DNA of 59,124 bases, taken from Sulfurovaceae bacterium. Lineage in GTDB: Bacteria > Campylobacterota > Campylobacteria > Campylobacterales > Sulfurovaceae. Position numbers and translations under genes: made by a program. The notes beneath the pieces are model-generated. The model was not told the origin of the DNA and searched no databases. It was given only the letters and a program-made list of their open reading frames with translations. Below, one piece after another: positions 1 through 11,190 of this stretch (its first letter is position 1; every line of letters begins with the position of its first letter). The DNA is taken from positions 1 through 59,124 of the forward strand of contig JADGDQ010000008.1 in assembly GCA_016744805.1 (NCBI GenBank), in the 5' to 3' direction.

Positions 1-54
1 ATCAACAGCAAAAATATTTATGGTTACTAGTAGTGCCATCAAAATATACTTCAT
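1..54 (-). CDS. tolB: Start of probable TolB (window edge)
   Basis: Only the first 18 codons lie in the window, and they read as a signal peptide start (MKYILMALLVTINIFAVD). A good ribosome-binding site (CAGGAG) lies 5 bases before the ATG. TolB is inferred from position alone: in Campylobacterota the run atpC-tolQ-tolR-tolA is normally followed by tolB and pal. TolB would be the periplasmic beta-propeller of the Tol-Pal system. The sequence visible here only shows a secreted protein, so the identity needs the next few hundred bases. Confidence 0.55.
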   Translation of the reverse strand, partial: MKYILMALLVTINIFAVD

Positions 55-70
55 ATCTACTCCTGGGCTA

Positions 71-195
71 TAAATTCTACTGTGGCTTCAAGAGGTCTTA
101 ATAGCTATCTCTAGCAAATCCTACTCTTTGAAGTTGTTTAAGGTATTGTATCAGTCCACTGTTGAAGTTTTGATTATTTGAACAACTTTTAAGCT
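71..195 (-). pseudogene. Degraded copy of the tolA 3' end
   Basis: This stretch aligns with the last ~125 bases of the intact tolA-like gene at 2011-2135. In translation it keeps N-F-N-S-G-L-I-Q-Y-L-K-Q-L-Q-R-V-G-F-A-R against the intact NNGLIQYLKQLQRVGFAR. A one-base deletion near position 105 breaks the frame and gives an early TAA; the other frame then continues RPLEATVEFIAQE before a stop that abuts the tolB start. It has no start or N-terminal part. It is read as the original 3' end of tolA, left next to tolB when the two-gene segment at 317-1959 arrived. The ~120 bases between it and the next gene hold nothing I can recognise. Confidence 0.8.
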
Positions 196-316
196 ATAGA
201 TAAAAATATTAAAAAGATAACTAAGAGAACTAGAGGAGTTAGTGCTTGTATCTTAGATGCATGAAGATGTATAAAAGCAAAGAGTTTTAAAAATCTTTAC
301 TTTTAGAATAATTCTA

Positions 317-1123
317 CTATTTTCCTGACCCTTTAAGTCTTTTTTTGACTATTAACTCTTTATACATTTTAGCATATTTTTTATTTCCATTTTTTAAATC
401 TGAAGTTGTCTTAAAGACAATAAATGGCAAACCACCCTCGTCAATATCAAGATAAAATTGTTTCACAATTTTCCATAATTTAGATACTTCGGTAATTGTT
501 TCATTCATTTCTGCTGTATTGGCAGGATACTTTAGTCTTATATTAATATTTTTTTCACAAAAATCAATAGACTCCTTCATTCTTGCTATAGTATTTTCAT
601 CTTTGATACCTGCTTGATAGGCAATATAGAACTTGGCAATTGATTCAATTTTGGGACTCAAACCAACTCTATTTACAGGGTCATTGTAGTTTATTTTATC
701 TTTAGATATTTTAGCAATATGACGAGCCACTTCACTTATACTTCCTACTAAATCCAAAACAAGTTGGGCATTATCCATACTATATGGTTTTTTCATGATA
801 TATTTAAGTTCATCATAGTTCATCTTCATAAAAGAGAGTAGGTTTCTTGTTTTTTTATCTTTTGTAGATTTATCCAACATAGCGTATCTTTTAGAAAAAG
901 TTATAAATGCTTTATTCATCTCTTTTCTTGCTTGTCCCACACCTACGCTTTCACCTATAGAAAAGTAAGACTTACCTATTGTTTCAGATGCTATGTTACA
1001 TTTATATGCACTAACTATATCTTCATATACAGCCATTTTAGATTTCTCACTAGACTCTAAAACAGATATAAATAGAGCTATTACTAGTATAGCTTTTAAC
1101 ATTATATTTACACTTTTTTTCAT
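317..1123 (-). CDS. Periplasmic helical protein, possible PilJ-N-like sensor domain (1)
   Basis: A 268-residue protein with an N-terminal signal peptide (hydrophobic residues about 8-22) and an otherwise all-helical, Lys-rich mature part. It shares a loose pattern with its upstream neighbour: Y-x-x-I-G, then a helix, then F-M-K-x-x-Y-D-E-L-K, then D-N-A-Q-L-V-L-D-L-V-G-S-I-S-E-V-A. The pair look like diverged paralogues. The pattern recalls the N-terminal domain of type IV pili/NarX-like transducers (PilJ-N), but there is no cytoplasmic signalling domain. AAGGAG lies 8 bases before the ATG. The function is unknown. It lies in the segment inserted between tolA and tolB. Confidence 0.7.
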   Translation of the reverse strand: MKKSVNIMLKAILVIALFISVLESSEKSKMAVYEDIVSAYKCNIASETIGKSYFSIGESVGVGQARKEMNKAFITFSKRYAMLDKSTKDKKTRNLLSFMKMNYDELKYIMKKPYSMDNAQLVLDLVGSISEVARHIAKISKDKINYNDPVNRVGLSPKIESIAKFYIAYQAGIKDENTIARMKESIDFCEKNINIRLKYPANTAEMNETITEVSKLWKIVKQFYLDIDEGGLPFIVFKTTSDLKNGNKKYAKMYKELIVKKRLKGSGK

Positions 1124-1155
1124 CTTTTTTTCTCCTTACTATATGTTTAAAATTA

Positions 1156-1959
1156 TTATTTTGTAGTTACTATTTTTTGAACCATCTGATTACTGACTTT
1201 ATAGGCAGTTTCACACTTATTATATATTATAGATGGAGATGAATTACTCTCTATCATAGAGAATGACATAATAAGATACTCAAGAATACTCTCTGTTTCA
1301 TCTAGCCATCCTTTAAACTCTACATCTTTATAGTGTGATGATTTCTTAAGTGTATTTATACTCTTTGTATATGTGGCAACACCTCTATCCCAATGTGTAA
1401 CAATAGTAGGGTCAGGTAATTTCCACATCTGCATCATATAGTGTGCAGAGAGGAGATGCGTTACGGTAGAAATATCTATCGCACTCTTTAGTTCAAGGCT
1501 ATTTACAGACGATATTTTTTTAAGTAGATACTCTTGAATCTTTCCCATATTTACAATAATACTGCGTATATTATCATGCACAAACTGTGCCTCTGTTCTC
1601 ATAGTCTCTTTATCTATTGTTGTTGTAGCCTTAAGAAGTTTATCTTTTATAGGCTTCCAAGTTACTTGACTCTCTTTGAGTATTTTTTGAATATATGAAT
1701 CACTACTATATTTTTTATTGAGTAGCTCTAGGGTAGAATCATATTTTTTTATGCTCTCTTTCAATCTCTCACTAGGATTTTTAAATTTTATTTTTGTTCC
1801 TATTATAATATAGTCTCCAAGCATAGATCGTATACTTGAAATTTGCTCCCCTAAGCTAATCACAGCATCTACATTATTATCTAATTTTGTAGCATGTAGT
1901 TGTACTGATATAAGCAGTACTATTGTTAGTGAAGCTAAAAATTTTCTATATATTGGCAT
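1156..1959 (-). CDS. Periplasmic helical protein, possible PilJ-N-like sensor domain (2)
   Basis: The start is placed at MPIYRKFLASLTIVLLI because AAGGAG lies 7 bases before it; the reading frame is open nine codons further, but that ATG (1984-1986) has no ribosome-binding site. The protein has a signal peptide and about 245 mature helical residues. The region after the signal (ISLGEQISSIRSMLGDYIII, then E-R-L-K-E-S-I-K-K-Y-D-S-T-L-E-L-L) resembles PilJ N-terminal / NIT-like sensor helices. It is followed 32 bases on by its probable paralogue, so the two are likely co-transcribed and work together in the periplasm. No catalytic motif is visible. This is inference from a weak family resemblance. 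Confidence 0.7.
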   Translation of the reverse strand: MPIYRKFLASLTIVLLISVQLHATKLDNNVDAVISLGEQISSIRSMLGDYIIIGTKIKFKNPSERLKESIKKYDSTLELLNKKYSSDSYIQKILKESQVTWKPIKDKLLKATTTIDKETMRTEAQFVHDNIRSIIVNMGKIQEYLLKKISSVNSLELKSAIDISTVTHLLSAHYMMQMWKLPDPTIVTHWDRGVATYTKSINTLKKSSHYKDVEFKGWLDETESILEYLIMSFSMIESNSSPSIIYNKCETAYKVSNQMVQKIVTTK

Positions 1960-1999
1960 ACTTTTACTCCTTATTTTTATTGACATTTTATTTTTATAA

Positions 2000-2731
2000 C
2001 TACTTAGTTATAAATTCTACTTTTGCTTCAAGTGGTCTTTTATATTGATGTCTAGCAAATCCTACTCTTTGCAGTTGTTTAAGGTATTGTATCAGCCCAT
2101 TGTTAAAGTCTGGATTATTTGAATACTTTGTAAGCCTAAAAGCAAAACTGCCATCTTTTTGTATTTTGAGCCATACTTGAGCTCTTTCTCCTTCAAATCC
2201 ACTCAGAGCTGGCCAATAGTAGAGAGTCTCTTCTATTTTGGCAAAATATTTATTTATAATCCCTTTATCTTTGTTTTGTACATTTTTCATAGAGCTTGTT
2301 ATGTGTTTGTTTGCATCATCTTTTACCTGTGATATTTCCTTGGTTTGTGGAGATGGTTTATTTTCTTTTATATTTTCAAAAAGTTTTTTTAATTCTGGTT
2401 TTGGTTTTTTTTCATCTTTTTTTTCTATCTTTTTTTTAGGTTTAGATATTTTTTTAGGAGGTCTCTTTTTGGCTTTTGTAACTTTTGGTTTTTTATTAGT
2501 TTTCTTCTTTTTTTTAGTCTGTTTCTTTGGTTTTAGTTTTGGCTTAGAGATAGGCGTACTCTGCTTGGTTGGAGCAGTACTTAATCCTATTGCAATTTGA
2601 TTATCATTTTTTTTGACATAGTGTACACTTTTTGGCTTTTCTGTAGAGGCTGTAAAATAGCTAAAAAGTGAAATAATAAGAATAATATAAATAAGTAAAG
2701 CATATATACCACTTCTATATTTTGCAGACAT
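2000..2731 (-). CDS. tolA: TolA/TonB-like energy transducer
   Basis: A 243-residue protein with one N-terminal transmembrane segment (about residues 9-28), a long Lys/Pro-rich periplasmic spacer (about 55-130) and a C-terminal TolA/TonB-type domain (about 155-243: W-P-A-L-S-G-F-E-G, then V-W-L-K-I-Q-K-D-G-S-F and L-K-Q-L-Q-R-V-G-F-A-R). It would link the TolQ/TolR motor in the inner membrane to TolB/Pal. It follows tolR by 5 bases in a clear operon. The Lys-rich tract makes the opposite strand open too, but that frame is an artefact. Its last ~125 bases are duplicated at 71-195. TolA is preferred to TonB because of the atp-tol gene order. Confidence 0.8.
   Translation of the reverse strand: MSAKYRSGIYALLIYIILIISLFSYFTASTEKPKSVHYVKKNDNQIAIGLSTAPTKQSTPISKPKLKPKKQTKKKKKTNKKPKVTKAKKRPPKKISKPKKKIEKKDEKKPKPELKKLFENIKENKPSPQTKEISQVKDDANKHITSSMKNVQNKDKGIINKYFAKIEETLYYWPALSGFEGERAQVWLKIQKDGSFAFRLTKYSNNPDFNNGLIQYLKQLQRVGFARHQYKRPLEAKVEFITK
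2011..2135 (-). repeat. Direct repeat, intact tolA 3' end
   Basis: This is the functional partner of the degraded copy at 71-195. The two copies run in the same direction and differ by scattered substitutions plus a one-base indel, so the duplication is not recent. Between them lie the two periplasmic protein genes and about 1.8 kb. Confidence 0.8.
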
Positions 2732-2736
2732 ACTAA

Positions 2737-3123
2737 CTATTCTGTAACAAGAGAAACTTTATTAAACTCAAGATCTTTAATGATTTTGAGAAGTTCTAAA
2801 ATATCTTTATAGGGTAAGTTTTCATCCGCATGGATAAAGACAGTATCATTTTTACTAAACTGATTTGCTTTTAATACAAAAAAATCTGCAAATTCATCAA
2901 GAGGTGATTTATCTTTTCCAAAATAGACAATATGATTTTTATCCATACGAATAGTAAGTGTTTTGATAGTGTCTAGTTTTTTGCTTTGACTCCCTTGAGG
3001 AAGAGTTATCTGCTCTTGAAAATTAATGGTGGGTGCTGTAACCATTAAGATTGCCATTAAGACAAGCATAACATCCACAAGAGGTGTAATATTTAATTCT
3101 GGATCATCATCCCACTGAAACAT
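2737..3123 (-). CDS. tolR: TolR/ExbD-family protein
   Basis: A 128-residue biopolymer-transport protein: a short cytoplasmic start (DDDPELNITPLVDVMLVLMA), one transmembrane helix with the conserved proton-path Asp (Asp17 in P-L-V-D-V-M-L), and a periplasmic domain ending L-E-F-N-K-V-S-L-V-T. It pairs with TolQ to form the proton-driven stator that energises TolA. It sits 3 bases after tolQ and 5 before tolA. A second ExbD at 27127-27507 belongs to the zinc-type cluster, so the genome has at least two such motors. Confidence 0.88.
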   Translation of the reverse strand: MFQWDDDPELNITPLVDVMLVLMAILMVTAPTINFQEQITLPQGSQSKKLDTIKTLTIRMDKNHIVYFGKDKSPLDEFADFFVLKANQFSKNDTVFIHADENLPYKDILELLKIIKDLEFNKVSLVTE

Positions 3124-3126
3124 ATA

Positions 3127-3738
3127 CTACTCTCCATTAGAAAGTGAGAGGATAATATCTGACTGAGACTCCAAAAGAGAGTGTAATTCATAGGCTAATC
3201 GTTTGAGTATTAAGTGAAATGAATACGCAAAAATAGCTACAGCAATACCCGCAGCAGTTGCAATAAGAGCTTCCGAGATAGCAGGAGCAACAACACTCAA
3301 TGATGCACTCTGCTGATTAGCTAATCCTGAAAATGTCTCTAGTATACCTATAACTGTACCAAATAGACCAATAAAAGGGGAGGTTGATGCAATAATAGAA
3401 AGAAGTGTTAAGCCTTTAGTTGCAGTTCGTACCGTATCACTAGAGGCAGCATGGAGAATCTCTTTATTGGGTTTATTTATACTTTTGAGATAGGTATAGA
3501 TAACAGAGTTAGATGAGACATTTAAAGATCTACCCATATAGAGCATCTTTAAAGAATTTGCTTCTATGGATATGCGTGCTTTTAGCACTCCATAGCGATA
3601 GAAGAAAACCCAAAATGTTAGGATAAAGTAAGCAGAGAGTAGCAGGAGGATAAAGATAGTAATAGCACTACTCTCTGATATATAGTTCAATTTAGTAAGA
3701 CTTACCGATATGCTCGACTTTCCCCATAGCAGCAGCAA
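3127..3738 (-). CDS. tolQ: TolQ/ExbB-family protein
   Basis: A MotA/TolQ/ExbB proton channel subunit with a transmembrane segment near residues 25-48 and two more in the conserved C-terminal half (T-A-T-K-G-L-T-L-L-S-I-I-A-S-T-S-P-F-I-G-L-F-G-T-V-I-G and E-A-L-I-A-T-A-A-G-I-A-V-A-I). The ATG start overlaps atpC by 47 bases, which is unusually long. A TTG at 3688-3690, just after the atpC stop, would remove the overlap and still keep the first transmembrane helix, so the true start is uncertain. It works with TolR in the inner membrane to energise TolA. Confidence 0.85.
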   Translation of the reverse strand: MLLLWGKSSISVSLTKLNYISESSAITIFILLLLSAYFILTFWVFFYRYGVLKARISIEANSLKMLYMGRSLNVSSNSVIYTYLKSINKPNKEILHAASSDTVRTATKGLTLLSIIASTSPFIGLFGTVIGILETFSGLANQQSASLSVVAPAISEALIATAAGIAVAIFAYSFHLILKRLAYELHSLLESQSDIILSLSNGE

Positions 3739-4078
3739 TTGCTGTATCTGAGGCTTGTGCGCTTTTTAGAAGGTTTCTTGCCTCTTCTATTTTTTTAGCA
3801 ATATCATTGTCACCAGCTGTTAATGCAACGGCACCATCAACAATACAAGAGACTTTTGACTCATCAACTTTAACATAACCAGAATTTATAGCAACATCAA
3901 GTTTTTTAGAATCTTTTGTCTCTATTGTAATAACACCTGCTTTTAGAAGAGAGACAAGTGTAGCATGACCTGCTAGAACACCAAATTCTCCCTCTGCACC
4001 AGGTAGCGTTACCTGTTTAATATCAGCATCATAAGTTACTCCTTCAGGAGTAACAATTTCAAGCTTCATAAGTTCCAT
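3692..4078 (-). CDS. atpC: ATP synthase F1 epsilon subunit
   Basis: A 128-residue epsilon subunit with the typical beta-sandwich start (M-K-L-E-I-V-T-P-E-G-V-T-Y-D-A-D, then L-P-G-A-E-G-E-F-G-V-L-A-G-H-A) and a short helical C-terminus. It belongs to the central rotor stalk and modulates ATP hydrolysis. AAAGGA lies 5 bases before the first ATG; a second in-frame ATG three codons on is the usual family start and cannot be excluded. It is the last atp gene and runs directly into tolQ. Confidence 0.95.
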   Translation of the reverse strand: MELMKLEIVTPEGVTYDADIKQVTLPGAEGEFGVLAGHATLVSLLKAGVITIETKDSKKLDVAINSGYVKVDESKVSCIVDGAVALTAGDNDIAKKIEEARNLLKSAQASDTAIAAAMGKVEHIGKSY

Positions 4079-4093
4079 AAAAATCCTTTAGAT

Positions 4094-6402
<2,309 letters not shown>

Positions 6403-6414
6403 TTAATAGCCTTT

Positions 6415-7929
6415 TTAACCTGCAAATGAGGTTTTAAAATCATCAAGAGCTTTTCTAAGATTAGCATCAGTATCAGCATCAATCTTTTTACTCTCTCTGA
6501 TTGAATCAAAGATGTTAGAGTATTTTGCTTCCATAAATGGATACAACTCAGTCTCAAATTTAGTAACACTTCCTACAGAAATATCATCAAGGAAACCATT
6601 AGCTCCAGCAAAGATAATAACAACTTGCTTTTCAATAGCTACTGGCTGATAAGGTCCTTGTTTAAGTACCTCTACCATTCTTTGACCTCTTTCGAGTTGG
6701 TTTCTACTATGCTCATCAAGATCTGATGCAAACTGTGCAAATGCCTGAAGTTCTCTAAATGACGCAAGGTCAAGTCTAAGAGTACCAGATACCTGTTTTG
6801 TTGCTTTAATTTGAGCAGCACCACCAACACGAGATACAGAGAGTCCAACATTAATTGCTGGTCTAACACCTGAGTTGAAAAGGTCTGTTTCTAGGAAAAT
6901 CTGACCATCAGTAATAGAGATAACATTTGTAGGAATATATGCCGCAACATCTCCTGCTTGTGTTTCAATGATAGGGAAAGCAGTAATAGAACCAGCACCT
7001 AACTCATCATTAAGTTTTGCAGCTCTTTCAAGTAATCTTGAGTGAAGATAGAAAACATCACCTGGATATGCTTCTCTTCCTGGAGGTCTTCTAAGGATCA
7101 ATGACATCTCTCTATATGCAACAGCATGTTTAGAAAGGTCATCATAGAAGATTACAGCATGTCTTCCATTATCTCTAAAGTATTCAGCCATAGTCACACC
7201 TGCATAAGGAGCAAGGAACTGAAGTGCTGATGATTCAGAAGCAGAAGCAGTTACAATAATTGTATACTCCATAGCTCCATGTTCTTCAAGTTTTTTTACA
7301 ATAGATGCAACAGTTGATTTTTTCTGACCAATAGCTACATAGATACAGATAACATCTTGACCTTTTTGGTTAATGATTGTATCAATAGCCAAAGTAGTTT
7401 TACCTGTTTGTCTATCACCAATAATAAGTTCTCTTTGCCCTCTACCAACAGGTACAAGTGCATCAATTGATTTGATACCTGTTTGAAGTGGTTCATGAAC
7501 TGATTTACGAGCCATAATACCAGGAGCTTTCTCTTCTACAAATCTCTCTTCTGTAGATTCAATAGTACCTTTTCCATCTATTGCTTCACCAAGTGAGTTA
7601 ATAACACGACCTAGCATACCATCACCAACAGGAACTTTAAGTACTTCGCCTAATCGCTTAACACTCATTCCCTCTCTGATACCTCTCATTGCACCTAGAA
7701 TAACAACACCTACGCTTGCCTCTTCTAAGTTAAGAACTAGACCTCTAGTACCATTCTCAAACTCTACAACCTCACCAGCCATAACATTGTTAAGACCATA
7801 TACAGTGGTAACACCATCTGCCAAACCTACTACTTTTCCTACTTCATTGATATCGACATCAATCTCAAAGTTTTCAATTCTCTCTTTGATAATTGAGCTA
7901 ATTTCATCTGCATGTAATTTAACTGCCAC
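6415..7929 (-). CDS. atpA: ATP synthase F1 alpha subunit
   Basis: A full-length 504-residue alpha subunit. The nucleotide-binding P-loop GDRQTGKT is at residues 171-178, and the signature [13 protein letters not shown] segment carries the arginine finger. The N-terminal beta-barrel begins [10 protein letters not shown]. Alpha alternates with beta in the F1 head and holds the non-catalytic nucleotide sites. It follows atpH by 27 bases. Confidence 0.98.
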   Translation of the reverse strand: MAVKLHADEISSIIKERIENFEIDVDINEVGKVVGLADGVTTVYGLNNVMAGEVVEFENGTRGLVLNLEEASVGVVILGAMRGIREGMSVKRLGEVLKVPVGDGMLGRVINSLGEAIDGKGTIESTEERFVEEKAPGIMARKSVHEPLQTGIKSIDALVPVGRGQRELIIGDRQTGKTTLAIDTIINQKGQDVICIYVAIGQKKSTVASIVKKLEEHGAMEYTIIVTASASESSALQFLAPYAGVTMAEYFRDNGRHAVIFYDDLSKHAVAYREMSLILRRPPGREAYPGDVFYLHSRLLERAAKLNDELGAGSITAFPIIETQAGDVAAYIPTNVISITDGQIFLETDLFNSGVRPAINVGLSVSRVGGAAQIKATKQVSGTLRLDLASFRELQAFAQFASDLDEHSRNQLERGQRMVEVLKQGPYQPVAIEKQVVIIFAGANGFLDDISVGSVTKFETELYPFMEAKYSNIFDSIRESKKIDADTDANLRKALDDFKTSFAG

Positions 7930-7956
7930 TACTTCTCCTTTCTTTAGATTACGCTA

Positions 7957-8490
7957 TTAAAGTGATTTCTTGATGAAATCAATTAATTGTTCTTTAACTC
8001 TCTCTTTTGAGAAGTTTACCTCTATACCCAAATCATCTATAGCCACTCTAATACCATCAAGATCACTCTCTTCTTGTTTTAGCTTAACTATTGATCCTGT
8101 ATAACGCTTTAGTGTTTCTTCTAGTTCTGTGAGAGCATCTTTGTCTAAAACAACTCTGCTTTTGATAATACCCTCATACTCATTAGACTCTTTTTTCATC
8201 TCTAAATTTAGGATGTTTGAGACAGCAGGAATTAAAGATAATCTATTATGTTCACCAAGAATTTTGATAAAATTAATAAGTTTTTTACCTGCTCCTTTAC
8301 CTAATGAATCAAGAAGTGCTTGCACTTTTTGTTCAGTTGATACTAAAGGAGACTCAATCATCTCTGAAATTTTTTCATCATTAAGAGATATTGCTAAGTT
8401 ATGTAATACTTCAGCAAGGTTTGCTTTTTCATTACTTTTACTTACACTTAAAAGAGCTTGAACATAGCGTTTTGCAATTAACTCTTCCAT
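7957..8490 (-). CDS. atpH: ATP synthase F1 delta subunit
   Basis: A 177-residue OSCP/delta protein. It has the family start E-L-I-A-K-R-Y-V-Q-A-L and the C-terminal pattern G-I-R-V-A-I-D-D-L-G-I-E-V-N-F-S, where most relatives read G-G-x-x-x-x-I-G-D. It joins the b/b' peripheral stalk to the top of F1. Its ATG directly follows the atpF stop, so the two are probably translationally coupled. Confidence 0.93.
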   Translation of the reverse strand: MEELIAKRYVQALLSVSKSNEKANLAEVLHNLAISLNDEKISEMIESPLVSTEQKVQALLDSLGKGAGKKLINFIKILGEHNRLSLIPAVSNILNLEMKKESNEYEGIIKSRVVLDKDALTELEETLKRYTGSIVKLKQEESDLDGIRVAIDDLGIEVNFSKERVKEQLIDFIKKSL

Positions 8491-9033
8491 TTATGCTACC
8501 TTCTTACTGATTAATTCAATTACTTTTGTTTCATTAATATGAATATCATCACTAGAGATATTTTCATTTAAAATCTCATCAATAGCATCTTTTGCTACTT
8601 TTCTCTCTTCAAGACTCATTTTTTCTTCATGAAGCTTACTAAGAGTAGCTAATTCTACTTCAGAGTTATCAGCAATTTTTGTTGCTAATAACTGTGCCTC
8701 TTTATTTGCAGATTTTACAATCTCTTCAGCTTTTACTTTAGACTCTTCTACACGATTTTGAGCCTCTTTTTCTTCCTCTTTAGAGGCTTGAAGTTTGGCT
8801 TCAATCTCTTTGAGTTGATTTGCTATACCTTCTTGTCGACCATTAAAAAAGTCTTTAATTGGGTTTGCTAAAAGATAGTAAAGAATCCCTGCAAAAATAG
8901 TGAAGTTAAAAACTCTTGGGAAAAAGTCATTTGTTCTTCCTGTCAAAGCTTCATACTGACCTGAATCACCACTAGCAAGTAATACTACTGGAAGAAAAAT
9001 TGCAACGGCTACTAAAACTGATTTCATTTTCAT
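8491..9033 (-). CDS. atpF: ATP synthase F0 b subunit
   Basis: A 180-residue b subunit with a cleavable-looking or membrane-embedded N-terminus (residues about 3-21), a second hydrophobic stretch (about 41-60, N-F-T-I-F-A-G-I-L-Y-Y-L-L) and then a long charged coiled coil to about residue 155. It forms the peripheral stator stalk with b'. Two hydrophobic stretches are common for the long b form in this phylum. There are no gaps to atpH and 9 bases from atpF'. Confidence 0.93.
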   Translation of the reverse strand: MKMKSVLVAVAIFLPVVLLASGDSGQYEALTGRTNDFFPRVFNFTIFAGILYYLLANPIKDFFNGRQEGIANQLKEIEAKLQASKEEEKEAQNRVEESKVKAEEIVKSANKEAQLLATKIADNSEVELATLSKLHEEKMSLEERKVAKDAIDEILNENISSDDIHINETKVIELISKKVA

Positions 9034-9042
9034 TTTACCCTC

Positions 9043-9465
9043 CTATAACTTGCTAAATTTAGCTTTCAGACTCTCTTTAAAGAGAGGCATTTGAGAAAGA
9101 AGACTATTTCTTAAAGTCTCTTTTTGTTCACCTAGTTTCTCAACAAAAATAATATATTCTTTGTTAAGTTGACTCTGCTTAGCCTCTGCTTTACCTTGTG
9201 CATTTGCTTTTGCTTCGTCGATTGCCTCTTGTCTGATCACTCCAGCTTTTGCTTTTGCATCATCAAGAATCCCGTCAGCTTCGCTATTTAGTGCAGCACT
9301 ATTACTTGATAAGTTGTTTGCAGACTCTAAATCTTTGGCAATAGAATTATCTCTATCATCCATAAACTTTAACAATGGTTTGTAAAGCATTTGATTTAAA
9401 ACTACAAGAAGAACCAAGAATAAAGCTAAGACAAATAACATTAACGATAGATCTATGTCAAGCAT
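9043..9465 (-). CDS. atpF': ATP synthase F0 b' subunit
   Basis: A 140-residue second b-type subunit: one N-terminal membrane helix (about residues 5-28) followed by a coiled coil rich in Ala, Glu and Lys (about 30-135). Having separate b and b' genes is normal for Campylobacterota, cyanobacteria and alphaproteobacteria. AGAGGAG precedes the ATG. It is the first atp gene; the a and c subunit genes are not in this window, as is usual for the phylum. Confidence 0.92.
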   Translation of the reverse strand: MLDIDLSLMLFVLALFLVLLVVLNQMLYKPLLKFMDDRDNSIAKDLESANNLSSNSAALNSEADGILDDAKAKAGVIRQEAIDEAKANAQGKAEAKQSQLNKEYIIFVEKLGEQKETLRNSLLSQMPLFKESLKAKFSKL

Positions 9466-9529
9466 TAAAACTCCTCTGAAAATTTGCAGTTATTTTAACA
9501 CCTTAGAGGTAAGAGGTTGGTTAAAAGAG

Positions 9530-10402
9530 TTAAGTTTTTTTAATAATTTCTATAAATTTCATAAGCTCATCACTGTTCTTAAAAGCTATTTCAATTTTGT
9601 TATCTTTTAGTTTATGTGAAAAAGGCAAAAATTCTTTTATTTCACGCCCATAAGATTCTATCCAAGGCTCATTTTTACTCACTTTTTTTCTTGTAGAGTG
9701 TTCTTCTTTTTTGATATATTTTACTAAATCTTCTGTTTGGCGAACAGTTAGTTTTTGTCCAATGATGGTATCAACAACTTTTTTTTGCTGTTTTTCATTA
9801 AGTCCAACGAGTATTTTGGCATGCCCTTGTGATATAAGCGTTTGGATTAATTTTTCTTGAGTATATTGACTAAGAGTAAGAAGACGCATGGTATTTGTAA
9901 TTTGTGAACGGCTTTTATATACTATGTTAGAGAGTTCATTATGAGTAATATTATGAACTTCTATGAGTTCTGAGTAAGAGTTGGCTAGTTCTATAGCATT
10001 AAGATTTTCTCTTTGTATATTTTCTATTAGAGCTAATTCACGCAACTTAATAGTATCAATATCAATAGTAGCGATAATTGCTTTTATTGTAGAGAGTTTG
10101 GCTAATTTATGTGCTCGAAGTCGTCGTTCACCAGCTATCAAAAGATATTCATCTTTTCGTGCCAAAACAACTATAGGTTGTAAAAGACCATGATCTTTGA
10201 TAGAGAGGCTTAGTTGTAATAAGCTCTCTTTATCAAAATATTTTCGAGGTTGATAAGGGTTAGGTTTAATTAATCCTACATCTATCTCCTCAACAACACT
10301 CTCATGATTATTAGAAGTAAGATGATTACTTTGATTAATATCCTGTTCATACGCTAAACTAACTTCTTCTAAAATAGCTCCTAATCCTCTACCTAATGCC
10401 AT
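9530..10402 (-). CDS. parB: Chromosome-partitioning protein ParB
   Basis: A 290-residue ParB/Spo0J. The N-terminal nuclease-like CTP-binding domain has P-N-P-Y-Q-P-R, L-L-Q-P-I-V-V and the G-E-R-R-L-R-A-H-K-L-A box, and E-N-I-Q-R-E-N-L-N-A follows. The helix-turn-helix that binds parS lies near residues 150-200. It loads onto parS sites near the origin as a CTP-dependent clamp. It starts 2 bases after parA, and the pair form the usual par operon. I did not find an obvious parS palindrome in this window. Confidence 0.95.
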   Translation of the reverse strand: MALGRGLGAILEEVSLAYEQDINQSNHLTSNNHESVVEEIDVGLIKPNPYQPRKYFDKESLLQLSLSIKDHGLLQPIVVLARKDEYLLIAGERRLRAHKLAKLSTIKAIIATIDIDTIKLRELALIENIQRENLNAIELANSYSELIEVHNITHNELSNIVYKSRSQITNTMRLLTLSQYTQEKLIQTLISQGHAKILVGLNEKQQKKVVDTIIGQKLTVRQTEDLVKYIKKEEHSTRKKVSKNEPWIESYGREIKEFLPFSHKLKDNKIEIAFKNSDELMKFIEIIKKT

Positions 10403-10404
10403 CT

Positions 10405-11190
10405 CTACCCTTTAATAACTGCTAAAGCAAGTGCTTTGTACGATAAACTTCCCTTAGAAGTTGATGCATACTTAATAACTGGTTTACCAAAACTTGGACT
10501 CTCTGCTATTTTTACATTTCTAGGTACTACAATACACTCTTTACTCCCTTTTGGATAAAAAAGTTTATCTTTGAAGTGATGAGAGAGGTCATCTAGCACC
10601 TGCTTTGATAAGTTGTTTTGTCCTGAATACATAGTGGGCAGAAACCCTTTTATCTGTAATTGAGGATTAATAGTCTTTTTGAGCAAAGATACAGTATTTA
10701 AGAGTTGTGCTAGACCTTCAAGTGCAAAAAATTCACATTGTATAGGGATAATCACAGAATCTGAAGCACTTAAAGCATTGATGGTAATAGGACCTAAAGC
10801 TGGAGGTGAATCTATAATAATATAATCATAGCTATTCCCTATTTCTTGCACTTTATGTCTTAAAATTAACTCACGATTTTTATTTTTTGGGTTATAAAAC
10901 TCTTTTTCAATTCCTACTAAACCAATATTAGAAGGTACTAGTGATAAGTTTTTAATATCAGTTTTTAAAATAACTTCAGATATTTTTTTTATTCCTAATA
11001 AAACATGATAAATGTTAAATTCATAACCACTTCTATTAAAACCTAAACTGGTTGTTGCGTTTGACTGTGGGTCAATATCCATTAAAAGGACTTTCTTCCC
11101 TCTTTCTGCTAAAGAAGCAGCAAGGTTAACCGCTGTTGTAGTCTTACCAACACCACCTTTTTGATTGGCTATACTAATTATTTCACTCAT
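10405..11190 (-). CDS. parA: Chromosome-partitioning ATPase ParA
   Basis: A 261-residue ParA/Soj ATPase. The deviant Walker A motif KGGVGKTT is at residues 11-18, D-I-D-P-Q-S-N-A-T-T is the A' motif and Y-I-I-I-D-S-P-P-A-L-G is Walker B. It positions the origin region through ATP-dependent DNA binding controlled by ParB. The ATG overlaps the birA stop by 4 bases, so translation is coupled to birA. Confidence 0.96.
   Translation of the reverse strand: MSEIISIANQKGGVGKTTTAVNLAASLAERGKKVLLMDIDPQSNATTSLGFNRSGYEFNIYHVLLGIKKISEVILKTDIKNLSLVPSNIGLVGIEKEFYNPKNKNRELILRHKVQEIGNSYDYIIIDSPPALGPITINALSASDSVIIPIQCEFFALEGLAQLLNTVSLLKKTINPQLQIKGFLPTMYSGQNNLSKQVLDDLSHHFKDKLFYPKGSKECIVVPRNVKIAESPSFGKPVIKYASTSKGSLSYKALALAVIKG

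Noticed and set aside
2238-2600. A 120-codon plus-strand frame full of Phe, opposite tolA
   Set aside because: It is the complement of the Lys-rich spacer of tolA and looks like a membrane protein only by that bias.
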